A stretch of DNA of 64,000 bases, from assembly GCF_042701255.1 (NCBI RefSeq), contig NZ_CP170554.1, positions 1,798,001 through 1,862,000 on the forward strand, read 5' to 3'. The DNA is from Tahibacter sp042701255 (GTDB lineage: Bacteria; Pseudomonadota; Gammaproteobacteria; Xanthomonadales; Rhodanobacteraceae). Numbering within the stretch: the first letter of the stretch is position 1; each line of letters opens with the position of its first letter. This document shows, in pieces, positions 55,429 through 64,000 of this stretch. The notes below the pieces were generated by a model that did not search any database, had not been told where the DNA came from, and saw only the letters and a list, made by a program, of their open reading frames with translations. Both the position numbers and the translations under genes were made by a program.

Positions 55429-56385
55429 ATGGCAGCGATGGCCATGCGTGACTGGAACAGTGCCGACGTCGAGCGGGCTTCCCTGCTCGGCGCGATGCTG
55501 GCCTGCGGCCTGCTCGCGCTGACCTGCGTCTGGCTCGCGGTCAAGCTGCTCTGGCTGCTCGTGCCCACGGGGGGCGAGATCGATCCGGCGATGCCGGTCG
55601 CCGCCGTACCGGCGCCGAACCAGCGCACGGCGGTCAGCATTTCCAAGTGGCATCTGTTCGGCAACGCCGGACTGACCACGGCCCAGCTCGCGCGCAATGC
55701 ACCGGCGACCCAGCTGCAGCTGCAATTGCGCGGCACCCTGGCCGAAGCCGATCCGCGCTCGGGCCTGGCGGTGATCGCCGACCCGGTGTCCGGCGAGCGC
55801 GCCTATCGCGTCGGCGACGGCCTGCCCGGCGGTGCGACGCTCGACGGCGTCTATCCGGACCGCGTGATCCTGCTGCACGAAGGTGTGCAGGAAACGCTCG
55901 GCCTGCCGTTCGACCAGCCCGGTGCGGCCGCGACGCCGGCAGCGACGGCTGCGGCACCCAACACCGGCGGCCGCAACACGGCACCGGCGACGACCTCGGC
56001 CTCCGCGCCGACCGCGGCGCAGATGCCGGCAGCGACGCCGATCTTCGTCGCGCCGCAGATGGCCCAGGGCGCAGTCGACTTCTCGCGCCTGCAGCAACAG
56101 CTCGGCGTGTCCGATCCGAGCGAGCTCATGCGTCAGATCAGTGCACAACCCGTCATGGAGAACGGCCGCATGGCCGGCGTGCGTCTGAGCGGCGGTCCGA
56201 ATGCCGCGCTGATCGCCCAGCTCGGCCTGCAGCCCACCGACGTCGTCACCTCGATCAACAACGTACCGCTGGATTCCATGGGACGCGCGACCCAGGTCGT
56301 CGATTCCCTCAAGAACGCCAATCGCGTCACCGTCACGGTGAACCGCGACGGCAAGCCCGTGACCCTGAGCGTGAACATCAAATGA
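55429..56385 (+). CDS. gspC: Type II secretion system protein GspC
   Basis: 318 residues. One inner-membrane anchor (about 21-44), a homology-region domain (about 65-150; WHLFGNAGL, LRGTLAEADPRSGLAVI), a long Ala/Thr/Pro-rich linker (about 165-205), and a C-terminal PDZ domain (about 225-318; GVRLSGGPNAALIAQLGLQPTD). GspC links the inner-membrane platform to the secretin. GGGGAGGGG supports the ATG. It overlaps gspD by four bases. Confidence 0.93.
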   Translation: MAAMAMRDWNSADVERASLLGAMLACGLLALTCVWLAVKLLWLLVPTGGEIDPAMPVAAVPAPNQRTAVSISKWHLFGNAGLTTAQLARNAPATQLQLQLRGTLAEADPRSGLAVIADPVSGERAYRVGDGLPGGATLDGVYPDRVILLHEGVQETLGLPFDQPGAAATPAATAAAPNTGGRNTAPATTSASAPTAAQMPAATPIFVAPQMAQGAVDFSRLQQQLGVSDPSELMRQISAQPVMENGRMAGVRLSGGPNAALIAQLGLQPTDVVTSINNVPLDSMGRATQVVDSLKNANRVTVTVNRDGKPVTLSVNIK

Positions 56386-58451
56386 CGCGCATTCCGACCA
56401 CTTTCCTGCGTGCCTGCCTGTTCGCTTCGGCCGTGCTGCTCGCGACGGCCGCCGTCGCGCAGCCGCCGCCGTCGGCGGCCGGCAACCCGCCGGGCACGCA
56501 TACGCTGAATCTCAAGGACGCCGACATCCAGGCGCTGATCGCCACGGTGTCGGAAATCACCGGCAAGAACTTCATCGTCGGTCCGAACGTGCAGGGCAAG
56601 GTCAGCGTGATCTCCGCACGGCCGATGCAGCCCGACGAGATCTACGACGTGTTCCTGTCGGTGCTGCGCGTGCACGGCTACGCCGCCGTGCCGGCCGGCA
56701 GCATGATCAAGATCGTGCCCGAGGCGATGGCCCAGGCCGAGGGCGGCAACAGCGTCGCGACGGCCGAATCGGGCGACGCGATCGTCACGCAGATCGTGCC
56801 GCTGCGCCACGTGGCCGCGGCCGAGCTCGTGCCCATCCTGCGTCCGCTGCTGCCGCAGGGCGCGCAGCTGATCGCGCACCAGACCAGCAACTCGCTGGTC
56901 GTGTCCGACCGCGCCAGCAACGTGCAGCGCGTCGCCGGCATCATCGCGCGCATCGACACGGTGTCGGATTCCGAGGTCGAGGTCATTCCGCTGCAGCACG
57001 CGAACGCGGCCGAGATGGCGCGCACCCTGACGATCCTGGCCGAGGACAAGGCCACCCAGCCGACCGGCGAAAGCCCGCGCGTGCTCGCCGACGAGCGCAC
57101 CAATTCCATCCTGATCGCCGGCGCCAAGAGCGGCCGCCTGCGCATGCGCACGCTCGTCACGCATCTGGATACGCCGCTGCAGAGCGGCGGCGGCACCAAC
57201 GTGGTCTACCTGCGCTACGCCAAGGCCAAGGACCTCGTGCCGATCCTCAGCGGCGTCGCGGCGACCTTGAACAACGAGCCCGGCGCGCCGCCGGCACCGG
57301 CCGCCGGCGCCGCCGCGGCTGCCGCCGCAGGCGGCAGTGCCACGATCCAGGCGCACGAGGAAACCAACGCGCTGATCATCAGCGCCGCGCCGGCCGTGTT
57401 CCGCGCGCTGGAAGGCGTGATCCGCCAGCTCGACGTGCGCCGTGCGCAGGTGCTGATCGAAGCCATCATCGCCGAGGTCGCCGACGAGACCGCGAGCGAG
57501 ATCGGCGTGCAGTGGCAGGCGCCGGTCAACGGCCTCGACGACAACACCTTCATCGGCGGCACCAATTTCAGCGGTCCCGGCGGCAACGGCAGCATCCTCA
57601 ACGTCGCGAAGAATCCGCTCGCGCTGGGCTCGGGCCTGTCGCTGGGCTACATCACCGGCACGACCAACGTGCCCGGCGTCGGCGACATTCTCAATCTCGG
57701 CTTCCTGCTGCGCATGCTCAAGGGCGACGGCAAGTCGAACGTGCTGTCCACGCCCTCGGTGCTGACCCTCGACAACACCGAGGCGACGATCAAGGTCGCC
57801 CAGGAAGTGCCGTTCAAGACCGGCCAGTACACCAACGTTTCGGGCACCGGCGGCGGCGCCGGCCAGCCGCTGAATCCGTTCCAGACCATCGAACGCAAGG
57901 ACGTGGGTCTGACCCTGAAGGTCACGCCGCACATCAACGAAGGCGATTCGGTGCGTCTGGATCTGCACCAGGAAGTGTCGTCGCTGGCGCCCAGCGTCGA
58001 CGGCGCCGTCGACCTCGTGACCAACAAGCGCGAGCTGTCGACCAGCGTGCTCGTCGCCGACGACGCGACCCTGGTGCTCGGCGGTCTGATCGACTCCAAC
58101 GCCAGCGACAGCAACCAGAAGGTGCCGGGCCTCGGCAGCATTCCGGTGATCGGCAACCTGTTCAAATACCGCAGCAACAAGGTCGCCAAGCGCGATCTCA
58201 TGATCTTCCTGCATCCCAAGATCCTGCGCGACGCGGCGACCGAAGCGGCCGTGTCGAGCGAGAAGTACAACTACATCCGCACCGAACAGCTGCAGATGCG
58301 CAACAACCGCGAGGCGCTGACGCCGGAAGCGCGCCAGCCGGTGGTGCCGGAAATGCACGATTTCATGTCCGACCCGAACGGTCCGGCCGCACCGGCCGCG
58401 ATGCCGGCCGGCAAGCCCGCGCCCAGGAAAGCGAGCCGGAGCGGCAAGTGA
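56382..58451 (+). CDS. gspD: Type II secretion secretin GspD
   Basis: 689 residues. Signal peptide ending VAQP, N0 domain (LNLKDADIQALIATVSEI), N1-N3 repeats, and a secretin domain with VLSTPSVLTLDNTEA, EVPFKTGQYT and LVLGGLIDSN. It forms the outer-membrane channel. The tail after about 630 is an Ala/Pro/Lys-rich region with no S-domain of the Klebsiella type. It overlaps gspC (ATGA) and gspE (GTGA). Confidence 0.96.
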   Translation: MTRIPTTFLRACLFASAVLLATAAVAQPPPSAAGNPPGTHTLNLKDADIQALIATVSEITGKNFIVGPNVQGKVSVISARPMQPDEIYDVFLSVLRVHGYAAVPAGSMIKIVPEAMAQAEGGNSVATAESGDAIVTQIVPLRHVAAAELVPILRPLLPQGAQLIAHQTSNSLVVSDRASNVQRVAGIIARIDTVSDSEVEVIPLQHANAAEMARTLTILAEDKATQPTGESPRVLADERTNSILIAGAKSGRLRMRTLVTHLDTPLQSGGGTNVVYLRYAKAKDLVPILSGVAATLNNEPGAPPAPAAGAAAAAAAGGSATIQAHEETNALIISAAPAVFRALEGVIRQLDVRRAQVLIEAIIAEVADETASEIGVQWQAPVNGLDDNTFIGGTNFSGPGGNGSILNVAKNPLALGSGLSLGYITGTTNVPGVGDILNLGFLLRMLKGDGKSNVLSTPSVLTLDNTEATIKVAQEVPFKTGQYTNVSGTGGGAGQPLNPFQTIERKDVGLTLKVTPHINEGDSVRLDLHQEVSSLAPSVDGAVDLVTNKRELSTSVLVADDATLVLGGLIDSNASDSNQKVPGLGSIPVIGNLFKYRSNKVAKRDLMIFLHPKILRDAATEAAVSSEKYNYIRTEQLQMRNNREALTPEARQPVVPEMHDFMSDPNGPAAPAAMPAGKPAPRKASRSGK

Positions 58452-59968
58452 GTGAAGGCAAACCGTCGCCCGCCGGCACTGCCGATGCCGCGCGTGCGAC
58501 GCGGCCGTCGCGGCCGAACTTCGGCTTCGCGCGGCGCAACGGCGCCACGCTCGTGGCCTGGCACGACGACCATGCGGAAGTCGCCTGTCGCGAAGGCGTC
58601 AAGCCCGAGGTGCTGGCCGAGCTGCGCCGCTACCTCGGCGCGCCGCTCAAGCTGACGCGCTATGCCGCGGCGGATTTCGAGCAGCTGCTGCGCCGCCTCT
58701 ACGAACAGGGCGACGACGCGCGCGGCGTGGTCTCGGACATGGACGAGTCGATGGACCTGCGCTCGATCGCCGACGATCTGCCCGAGCCCGAGGATCTGCT
58801 CGAAAGCGACGACGACGCGCCGATCATCCGGCTCATCAATGCGCTGCTGACCGAAGCGGTCAAGGAAGGCGCGTCCGACATCCACATCGAGCCCTACGAG
58901 AACCGTCTCGTCGTGCGCTTCCGCATCGACGGCGTGCTGCGCGAAATCCTGTCGCCGCAGAAGGCCGTCGCCAACGCCGTGGTCAGCCGCATCAAGGTCA
59001 TGGCCAAGCTCGACATCGCCGAGAAGCGCCTGCCGCAGGACGGCCGCATCGGCCTGAAGATCGCCGGCCGCCCGGTCGACGTGCGCGTGTCGACGATTCC
59101 GGCCGGCCACGGCGAGCGCGTCGTGTTGCGTCTGCTCGACAAGCAGGCCGGCCGTCTCGACCTGATCCAGCTCGGCATGGCCGCCGACGACCGCGCGCGC
59201 CTGGAAAGCATCATTGCGCGGCCGCACGGCATCTTCCTCGTGACCGGTCCTACCGGTTCGGGCAAGACGACCACGTTGTACGCCGCGCTGCTCAAGCTCA
59301 ACGACGCCAGCCGCAACATCATGACGGTCGAGGACCCGATCGAGTACTACATCGACGGCGTCGGCCAGACCCAGGTCAACACCAAGGTCGAGATGACGTT
59401 CGCGCGCGGCCTGCGCGCGATCCTGCGCCAGGACCCGGACGTGGTCATGGTCGGCGAAATCCGCGATCTCGAAACCGCGCAGATCGCCGTGCAGGCGTCG
59501 CTGACCGGTCATCTCGTGCTGTCGACCCTGCATACGAATTCCGCGGTCGGCGCGGTCACGCGTCTGCGCGACATGGGCGTGGAACCGTTCCTGCTGTCCT
59601 CGTCCCTGATCGGCGTGCTCGCGCAGCGCCTCGTGCGCGTGCTCGATCCGGTCACGCGCGAAGCGCATCCGGCCACGCCGCGCGAACTGTCCGCCTTCGG
59701 CCAGCCGGCCGACACGCACGCGATCCTCTACAAGCCCGCCGACGGCCTGACCGGCCGCGCGTCGGGCTACCGCGGCCGCACCGGCATCTACGAACTGATC
59801 GGCGTCGACGAGAACTTCCGCCGCCAGATCCACGAAGGCGCGTCGGAGGCCGAAATGGAACGCTACGTGCGCACGCGCGCCGCGTCGATCGCCACCGACG
59901 GCTGGGCCAAATGCCTGGCCGGCATCACGTCGGTGGATGAGGTGCTGCGGGTTACGCGCGAGGATTGA
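58448..59968 (+). CDS. gspE: Type II secretion ATPase GspE lacking the tetracysteine motif
   Basis: 506 residues. N1/N2-like regulatory part (about 30-110), then the ATPase: GASDIHIEPYENRLVVRFRI (Asp box), Walker A GPTGSGKT (267-274), TVEDPIEY, Walker B MVGEIRD (E337) and LSTLHTNSA (His box). In most GspE/XpsE a CxxC...CxxC zinc site lies around residues 400-430; here that span reads LVRVLDPVTREAHPATPREL, with no Cys. It powers secretion. GTG start overlapping gspD. No gspF follows; the neighbours are unrelated minus-strand genes. Confidence 0.94.
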   Translation: MSEGKPSPAGTADAARATRPSRPNFGFARRNGATLVAWHDDHAEVACREGVKPEVLAELRRYLGAPLKLTRYAAADFEQLLRRLYEQGDDARGVVSDMDESMDLRSIADDLPEPEDLLESDDDAPIIRLINALLTEAVKEGASDIHIEPYENRLVVRFRIDGVLREILSPQKAVANAVVSRIKVMAKLDIAEKRLPQDGRIGLKIAGRPVDVRVSTIPAGHGERVVLRLLDKQAGRLDLIQLGMAADDRARLESIIARPHGIFLVTGPTGSGKTTTLYAALLKLNDASRNIMTVEDPIEYYIDGVGQTQVNTKVEMTFARGLRAILRQDPDVVMVGEIRDLETAQIAVQASLTGHLVLSTLHTNSAVGAVTRLRDMGVEPFLLSSSLIGVLAQRLVRVLDPVTREAHPATPRELSAFGQPADTHAILYKPADGLTGRASGYRGRTGIYELIGVDENFRRQIHEGASEAEMERYVRTRAASIATDGWAKCLAGITSVDEVLRVTRED

Positions 59969-59992
59969 GGCGGCGGCGGGAGCGCAGCTCCG

Positions 59993-60337
59993 TCAAGGGC
60001 CGCGTGAGCGGCTTGGCCAGAGCGTTCTGATCGCAGCACCCAGCAACCCCGTCACCGCTCGGCCCAGGAAAGCGAAACCGCTGCGCATGCCGGGCATTCC
60101 CGCAATGATCAGCCCACTGGTTTCGGCAGCTCCGAGACGTTGTTCCAATGCTTCTGTCAGATCAGGCATGTTGGAGTAGAGCTCCACCGTTCCATCGTGG
60201 CTCAGTTGATACCAGTAGATGTCGGTGGCGCGCGCGCCTATCTGCTCGGGCACCTGAAAGATTTCCGCAAGGAAGAGCATGCGCTGTACGGGCGACAGGT
60301 TTTCGCTGAAGCGGAAGCAGAAGACGTGCGAATACAT
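59993..60337 (-). CDS. Hypothetical small protein
   Basis: 114 residues, not recognised. It has an alpha/beta N-terminal part (RMLFLAEIFQVPEQIGARAT, YWYQLSHDGTVELYS) and a Gly/Ala-rich hydrophobic C-terminal stretch (SGFAFLGRAVTGLLGAAIR) that may be a membrane-associated helix. The ATG at 60337 has a weak ribosome site. Last gene of the minus-strand small-gene array (59993-62615). Confidence 0.55.
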   Translation of the reverse strand: MYSHVFCFRFSENLSPVQRMLFLAEIFQVPEQIGARATDIYWYQLSHDGTVELYSNMPDLTEALEQRLGAAETSGLIIAGMPGMRSGFAFLGRAVTGLLGAAIRTLWPSRSRGP

Positions 60338-60378
60338 GCAGGGGCGATCGCTGAAAAGGGATGAGAGAGAGGGCGCAA

Positions 60379-60723
60379 TCAGCGGAAGTCGTCGACGAAA
60401 CGTTCGATGGCTGACACAGTGCGTGCTCTGCCGTCTTCGTTCTCCGATGAGTCACTGTCGGGCATGCCGGCGAGTATCGACGACAGCGCCTCGCGCATGA
60501 GTTCATAGTCGCGCTGCGCCTCGGCTTCCGACGCCGAGAAGTGCGTATGCATCATCCAGCCGTAGATGCCGCAGGTGATCGCGTAAGGCGCCGTGCCGCC
60601 GCCGCGTTCCAGGGTGATCCGCGCGCCGAGCGGGTGCTCGTCGTCGCGCAGGATGATGCCGGACTCGCTGCCGGACTGGCCGATCGTTGCGCCGTCGTCC
60701 AGGGGGCTCCAGGTCATCGTCAT
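60379..60723 (-). CDS. Conserved hypothetical, possible immunity-type protein
   Basis: 114 residues, not assigned to a family. It starts MTMTWSPLDDGATIGQSGSE and has GARITLERGGGTAPYAITC and IYGWMMHTHFSASEAEAQRD, followed by an acidic C-terminus. The small, single-domain, acidic character is like immunity proteins, but nothing in the window encodes a matching toxin. Part of the array at 59993-62615. Confidence 0.6.
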   Translation of the reverse strand: MTMTWSPLDDGATIGQSGSESGIILRDDEHPLGARITLERGGGTAPYAITCGIYGWMMHTHFSASEAEAQRDYELMREALSSILAGMPDSDSSENEDGRARTVSAIERFVDDFR

Positions 60724-60773
60724 CGGCGGGCTCGTTCTGGGTGAAGTCGTGGCTGGGTCGTCATTGCCGCATT

Positions 60774-61253
60774 TCAGCCGAGGTAGATCAGCAGCGCGAA
60801 GTTGTCGCGCGCCGCCGTGATATACGCCTGCCGCAGATGCTGAAAATGGCGCGCGAGATAGGCGTATTCCTGCTTTAGGTTCCGGCCGAGATAGATCTGC
60901 GCAGGTACATCGCCCGGCGTCGCGTCGAATCGCCCGAGAAAATCGACGGCGGCCAGCGCACCGGCAATTTCTCGCACGCGATCCGCCGACAACAGGCGCG
61001 CACTTCCGTAACCGAGGCTCGGGCCGATTTCACACCCGCCGAGGACGGCATCGCCGAGTGCCGATCCGTCGGTGCCGACGGCCCCGGTCAGAATGTAGTG
61101 GATCGCATGCCAGGCTTTGTCGAGGCTGATCTGACCCTCGAACGGATTCTCCACCTCAGGCGGGAAAAGAAAGTCTTCGATTTCACCGGGCGCCGCGGTC
61201 ACGTGAGCAACTTCGTCGGCGGTCAGAAATCTGAGGTTCGCGGTGGCGCCCAT
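60774..61253 (-). CDS. DUF1877 (YfbM-like) protein
   Basis: 159 residues of the YfbM/DUF1877 family: MGATANLRFLTADEVAHVTA, the LDKAWHAIHYILTGAVG motif, GYGSARLLSADRVREIA and the helix ending HFQHLRQAYITAARD. The structure is known for the E. coli member but no function is established; relatives often sit in toxin-immunity loci. The start at 61253 matches the family length; upstream ATGs are poor. Preceded by a membrane-protein gene on the same strand. Confidence 0.9.
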   Translation of the reverse strand: MGATANLRFLTADEVAHVTAAPGEIEDFLFPPEVENPFEGQISLDKAWHAIHYILTGAVGTDGSALGDAVLGGCEIGPSLGYGSARLLSADRVREIAGALAAVDFLGRFDATPGDVPAQIYLGRNLKQEYAYLARHFQHLRQAYITAARDNFALLIYLG

Positions 61254-61291
61254 GACGATGCCCTGTTCGTTTCGTTCCCGAATGTCCGGGA

Positions 61292-61567
61292 TTATCGCGA
61301 CCACCAGCCGACGAAGGCCCAGGCGGTACCCGACAGCGCCAGCAGCAGGAAAAAAAAGCAGAGCGCGGCCACCGCCCTAGCCGTCCGCGGCCCGAGATCG
61401 GTCGGAATTCCCTGCAGCGCAGGACCTACACGTGCCTGCAGTTCCTTTTCGTCTTCGATGCCACGGGCGCGATACAGCGCGGTAAAGAGGTTGATACAGA
61501 ACGTGACGATGTTCGTCAGAACAAACCCGCCCAGGCCGACGAGTATCAGCAGCGACGGTCTGATCAT
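61292..61567 (-). CDS. Small membrane protein
   Basis: 91 residues with two predicted membrane helices (about 4-27 and 63-85), separated by a charged loop (ALYRARGIEDEKELQARVGP). AGGAG lies ahead of the ATG at 61567 and strongly supports it. Not recognised. It precedes the DUF1877 gene by 38 bp, so they are likely co-transcribed. Confidence 0.65.
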   Translation of the reverse strand: MIRPSLLILVGLGGFVLTNIVTFCINLFTALYRARGIEDEKELQARVGPALQGIPTDLGPRTARAVAALCFFFLLLALSGTAWAFVGWWSR

Positions 61568-61720
61568 TATCACTCTCCTGAGCGTCTGGCTCGCGTCTGT
61601 TCCGGCGATCATTTCGCCGCTGGATCATCGATGACGAATCGATGCCGAGTAATTCCTGGTGCGCCTGCGCTGCCGGGCTCCGATTGGCCCGGCGATGCAG
61701 GCGATTCGAGCCGCGGGCTG

Positions 61721-62245
61721 TCATTCCGGCGGTAGTCGGCGGTGCTTTTCCACGAAGGCACACCATTCAATGTAAACCGCGTTGAGACGCATCAGCTGGT
61801 CCAAGCGCGCCGCCTCGTCTCCGCGTTTGCCGGCCTCTTCCTCGGCGGTCCGAAGTTCCGCCATCAGTGCGTGGAAGCGCCGGTTCTCGGCAAGGGGAAT
61901 CGAGTACGCCTGTTCGGCGACCCACAACGACCAGTCTTCGCGATCACGGACCCAGTCCGGCGCTTCGACATGGCGCAGCATGCGGCCGTGCGTGCCGTTT
62001 TCGACGAGTTCCGAGACGACCTCCGCATACTCGGCTTCGGTGATTTCGACCGGCTCCCAGCGACCGCCGCCGCTCATGCCTGCGTCGACCTCTCCCGCGC
62101 GCAGCAGCGCGTTCACGATCGCGAGCGGTGGAATCAGGCCGCTGGTCAGCAGGTACGGATAGCTGCGCAATACGTCGGCGATGGAAAGGTGCTCGCGCGA
62201 ACAGACGTCGTCGCCCCAGAGCGCCTCGTAGTCAATGCTCCGCAT
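61721..62245 (-). CDS. Hypothetical protein
   Basis: 174 residues, mostly helical and acidic (YAEVVSELVENGTHGRMLRH, AELRTAEEEAGKRGDEAARL). Not recognised; no export signal. The start at 62245 overlaps the end of the upstream gene by 14 bp. Confidence 0.6.
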   Translation of the reverse strand: MRSIDYEALWGDDVCSREHLSIADVLRSYPYLLTSGLIPPLAIVNALLRAGEVDAGMSGGGRWEPVEITEAEYAEVVSELVENGTHGRMLRHVEAPDWVRDREDWSLWVAEQAYSIPLAENRRFHALMAELRTAEEEAGKRGDEAARLDQLMRLNAVYIEWCAFVEKHRRLPPE

Positions 62246-62615
62246 CAGTGGTCTCCAGGGTCTCGCGATCGAGCAGGAGGGACAGAAATTCAGCGCCGCC
62301 GATCCGGCCGTCGCGCAGGATGTCGAGAATGACGGTTCCGTGCACGGTGCCCTCCAGCGCCAGACTGCTGTCGAATTGCCATTCGGCGCCGGGCTGGTTG
62401 GCTCGTCGGGCGGACACGAAATGGACGTAGGCCGCGCTTTCCCGGCGGGCGCGCGTGCAGCGGGCCAGCGCTGCGGCGAGCCGGGGCTGATCAGGATATT
62501 CGCGCGCTGCCGCTTCGACGAGCCAGCCGGGATCGTACGCAGTCCATCTCGGCTGGCGGTACAGCAGGATGGCGACGAGGGCGATTGCGCCGCCGAGGAC
62601 GATTGCATCGATCAT
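62232..62615 (-). CDS. Small membrane-anchored protein
   Basis: 127 residues with one N-terminal membrane helix (IDAIVLGGAIALVAILLY) and a mixed domain (RESAAYVHFVSARRANQ, TVILDILRDGRIGGAEFLSL). Not recognised. The ATG at 62615 lacks a good ribosome site; another ATG at 62678 is possible. First gene of the minus-strand array. Divergent from the permease gene at 62809. Confidence 0.55.
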   Translation of the reverse strand: MIDAIVLGGAIALVAILLYRQPRWTAYDPGWLVEAAAREYPDQPRLAAALARCTRARRESAAYVHFVSARRANQPGAEWQFDSSLALEGTVHGTVILDILRDGRIGGAEFLSLLLDRETLETTDAEH

Positions 62616-62808
62616 GAGGGACAGGACGTAAGCGTTTGCGGCGGATCGTTGCGCGCAACGTAGCACGGCGCCTTTCATTCCGACGACTGGCTGGTGCCGC
62701 GCGCGTGATGCTGAAAACCGGCAATTCCGTCGCGTCCCGCGCAGCAATCCGCCTCGTCGGCCGCTCGTCCGCCTCGCTAAGATCGGCCGATCCCCGCGGA
62801 GCACCGGC

Positions 62809-64000
62809 ATGACCCAGCAGGCAGCAGGCGATACGCAACCCGAAGGTTTCCGCCGCTCGCTGGGACTGCTGGACGGGACCATGCTCGTGGCCGGGTCGAT
62901 GATCGGGTCGGGCATCTTCATCGTCAGCGCCGACATCGTGCGCACGACGGGCGGTGCGGGCTGGCTGGTGCTGGTCTGGCTGATCTCGGGGTTCATGACC
63001 GTGGTCGGTGCGCTGAGCTATGCGGAGCTCGCGGCGATGTATCCGCGCGCGGGCGGCCAATACGTCTATCTGCGCGAGGCCTGGGGACGGCTGCCGGCGT
63101 TTCTCTACGGCTGGGCGTTCTTCGCCGTGATCCAGACCGGATCGATCGCCGCGGTCGGCGTCGCGTTCGCGAAGTTCACCGCGTATCTGGCGCCGTCGCT
63201 CGGCGACGGCAACGTGTTGCTGCAGCTCGGCGGGTTTCGCATCAACGCGGCGCAGCTCGTCGCGATCGCGGTCGTGCTGCTGCTGAGCTTCGTCAACGCG
63301 CGCGGCGTGCAGTACGGCAAGTGGATACAGACCGGCTTCACCCTGGCGAAGATCGCCGCGCTGCTCGCCTTGATCGCGTTCGGCCTGCTGCTCGGCGCGA
63401 ATGCAACGGTCTGGCAGGACAACTGGGCGCAGGCCTGGCAGCGGCCGGCCGCGACGCCGGCGGGAATGGCGCTCGCGCTGCTGCCGGCGGTCGCGGTATC
63501 GATGGTCGGCGCCTTGTTTTCATCGGACTCCTGGCACAGCGCCGCCTCGGTCGCCGACGAGATCCGCAATCCGCGGCGCAACGTGGGCCTGAGCCTGCTG
63601 CTCGGCACGGTGCTGGTCTGCAGCCTGTATCTGATCGCCAACCTGATGTATCTCGCCGTGCTGCCGCTGTCGGGCATAGCCGGAGCCGACGCGGATCGCG
63701 TCGGCGTGGCCGCGGCCCAGGCCGCATTCGGTCCGGTCGGCACGGTGCTGATCGCGCTGCTGATCATGGTGTCGACGTTCGGCTGCGTGAACGGCCTCGT
63801 GCTGGCCGGCGCGCGCGTCTATTACCGCATGGCGCGCGACGGCCTGTTCTTCGCGCGCGCCGGGGAACTCAATGCCAACGCGGTGCCGGGTTGGGCGTTG
63901 TGGCTGCAGGCGCTGTGGGCCTGCGTGCTGTGCCTGTCGGGCCGCTACGGCGATCTGCTCGACTACGTGATCTTCGCGACCCTGATCTTCTACGTGCTGA
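62809..64000 (+). CDS. APC-family amino acid permease, 3'-truncated by window edge
   Basis: 397 residues visible, and still open at the window end. Membrane helix 1 has the substrate-binding GSMIGSGIFIVSADIVR, with about ten helices following. LSYAELAAMYPRAGGQYVYL is the typical helix 3 region, and SVADEIRNPRRNVGLSLLLG the cytoplasmic loop. It most resembles the LAT/AdiC side of the amino acid-polyamine-organocation family. The substrate is unknown. Confidence 0.92.
   Translation, partial: MTQQAAGDTQPEGFRRSLGLLDGTMLVAGSMIGSGIFIVSADIVRTTGGAGWLVLVWLISGFMTVVGALSYAELAAMYPRAGGQYVYLREAWGRLPAFLYGWAFFAVIQTGSIAAVGVAFAKFTAYLAPSLGDGNVLLQLGGFRINAAQLVAIAVVLLLSFVNARGVQYGKWIQTGFTLAKIAALLALIAFGLLLGANATVWQDNWAQAWQRPAATPAGMALALLPAVAVSMVGALFSSDSWHSAASVADEIRNPRRNVGLSLLLGTVLVCSLYLIANLMYLAVLPLSGIAGADADRVGVAAAQAAFGPVGTVLIALLIMVSTFGCVNGLVLAGARVYYRMARDGLFFARAGELNANAVPGWALWLQALWACVLCLSGRYGDLLDYVIFATLIFYVL

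Noticed and set aside
54013..56148. Minus-strand open frame of 711 codons
   Set aside because: Antisense to rhlB and gspC; no domain visible.

Overview
The window is uniformly very GC-rich, with strong G/C preference at third codon positions, and most gene starts are consistent with ordinary Shine-Dalgarno sites. Gene content and order point to a gammaproteobacterium of the Xanthomonadales/Lysobacterales, perhaps near Lysobacter or the Rhodanobacteraceae (Dokdonella/Tahibacter-like). The indicators are trxA-rho-rhlB neighbourhood, an xps-like gspCDE start of a type II secretion operon, a CSLREA beta-helix protein ending in an IFxDGF tail, TPR-type Ser/Thr kinases and REP-type repeats. This placement is inference from content, not from a marker gene. 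I see no rRNA, tRNA, CRISPR array, prophage or replication origin.

Layout. 1-5.2 kb: end of a sugar aminotransferase gene, then small envelope and stress genes (glutaredoxin-like, glycine zipper, OsmC, DUF2721, universal stress protein, a secreted 143-aa protein). 5.4-7.7 kb: a CBS-domain histidine kinase and a double-receiver regulator. 7.8-11.5 kb: hemolysin III and an enoyl-reductase-like oxidoreductase behind a PsrA-type palindrome, then a frameshifted DUF885 gene. 11.8-18.6 kb: a VIT/VWA protein coupled to a secreted protein with caspase-like HG...DSC motifs, DUF456, a small kinase, a CSLREA beta-helix protein and TonB. 18.8-22.6 kb: a complete sulfate ABC transporter operon (sbp-cysT-cysW-cysA). 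22.9-27.6 kb: a bicupin and a LodA/LodB-type quinoprotein oxidase pair. 28-31.3 kb: a giant propeller sensor kinase. 31.5-37.3 kb: a GNAT protein and a LysR-controlled divergent cluster (cyclophilin-like, alpha/beta hydrolase, MFS, hydroxynitrile-lyase-like cupin). 37.6-42.5 kb: periplasmic nitrate reductase napEFDABC on the minus strand. 43-44 kb: a Y1/REP-associated transposase gene with its probable repeats. 44.1-50.8 kb: an NrtR-like NUDIX regulator, a lipoprotein-sorting-like protein, and a WYL regulator-patatin-Ser/Thr kinase operon. 51.2-55.4 kb: rho, trxA, rhlB. 55.4-60 kb: gspC-gspD-gspE. 60-62.6 kb: six small minus-strand genes, mostly unrecognised. 62.8 kb to the end: an APC amino-acid permease running off the window.

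Two repeat systems stand out. The first is a REP family with a GTTGCGG/CCGCAAC stem and, in some copies, an outer GTAG. It appears three times as inverted pairs (REPIN-like) and twice as single copies, always between genes. The second is a shorter GGACACCCA family clustered around the transposase gene. It occurs between napE and the transposase, and four in-frame copies lie inside napD, where they encode D-T-H-I/E units that lengthen the NapD N-terminus by about 50 residues.

Other points for a second look: the predicted catalytic glutamate of CysA is glutamine, the second receiver of the regulator at 6.7 kb has Glu at its phosphoacceptor site, GspE lacks the usual tetracysteine motif and no gspF follows, and the VIT/VWA plus caspase-like pair may be an undescribed envelope module.
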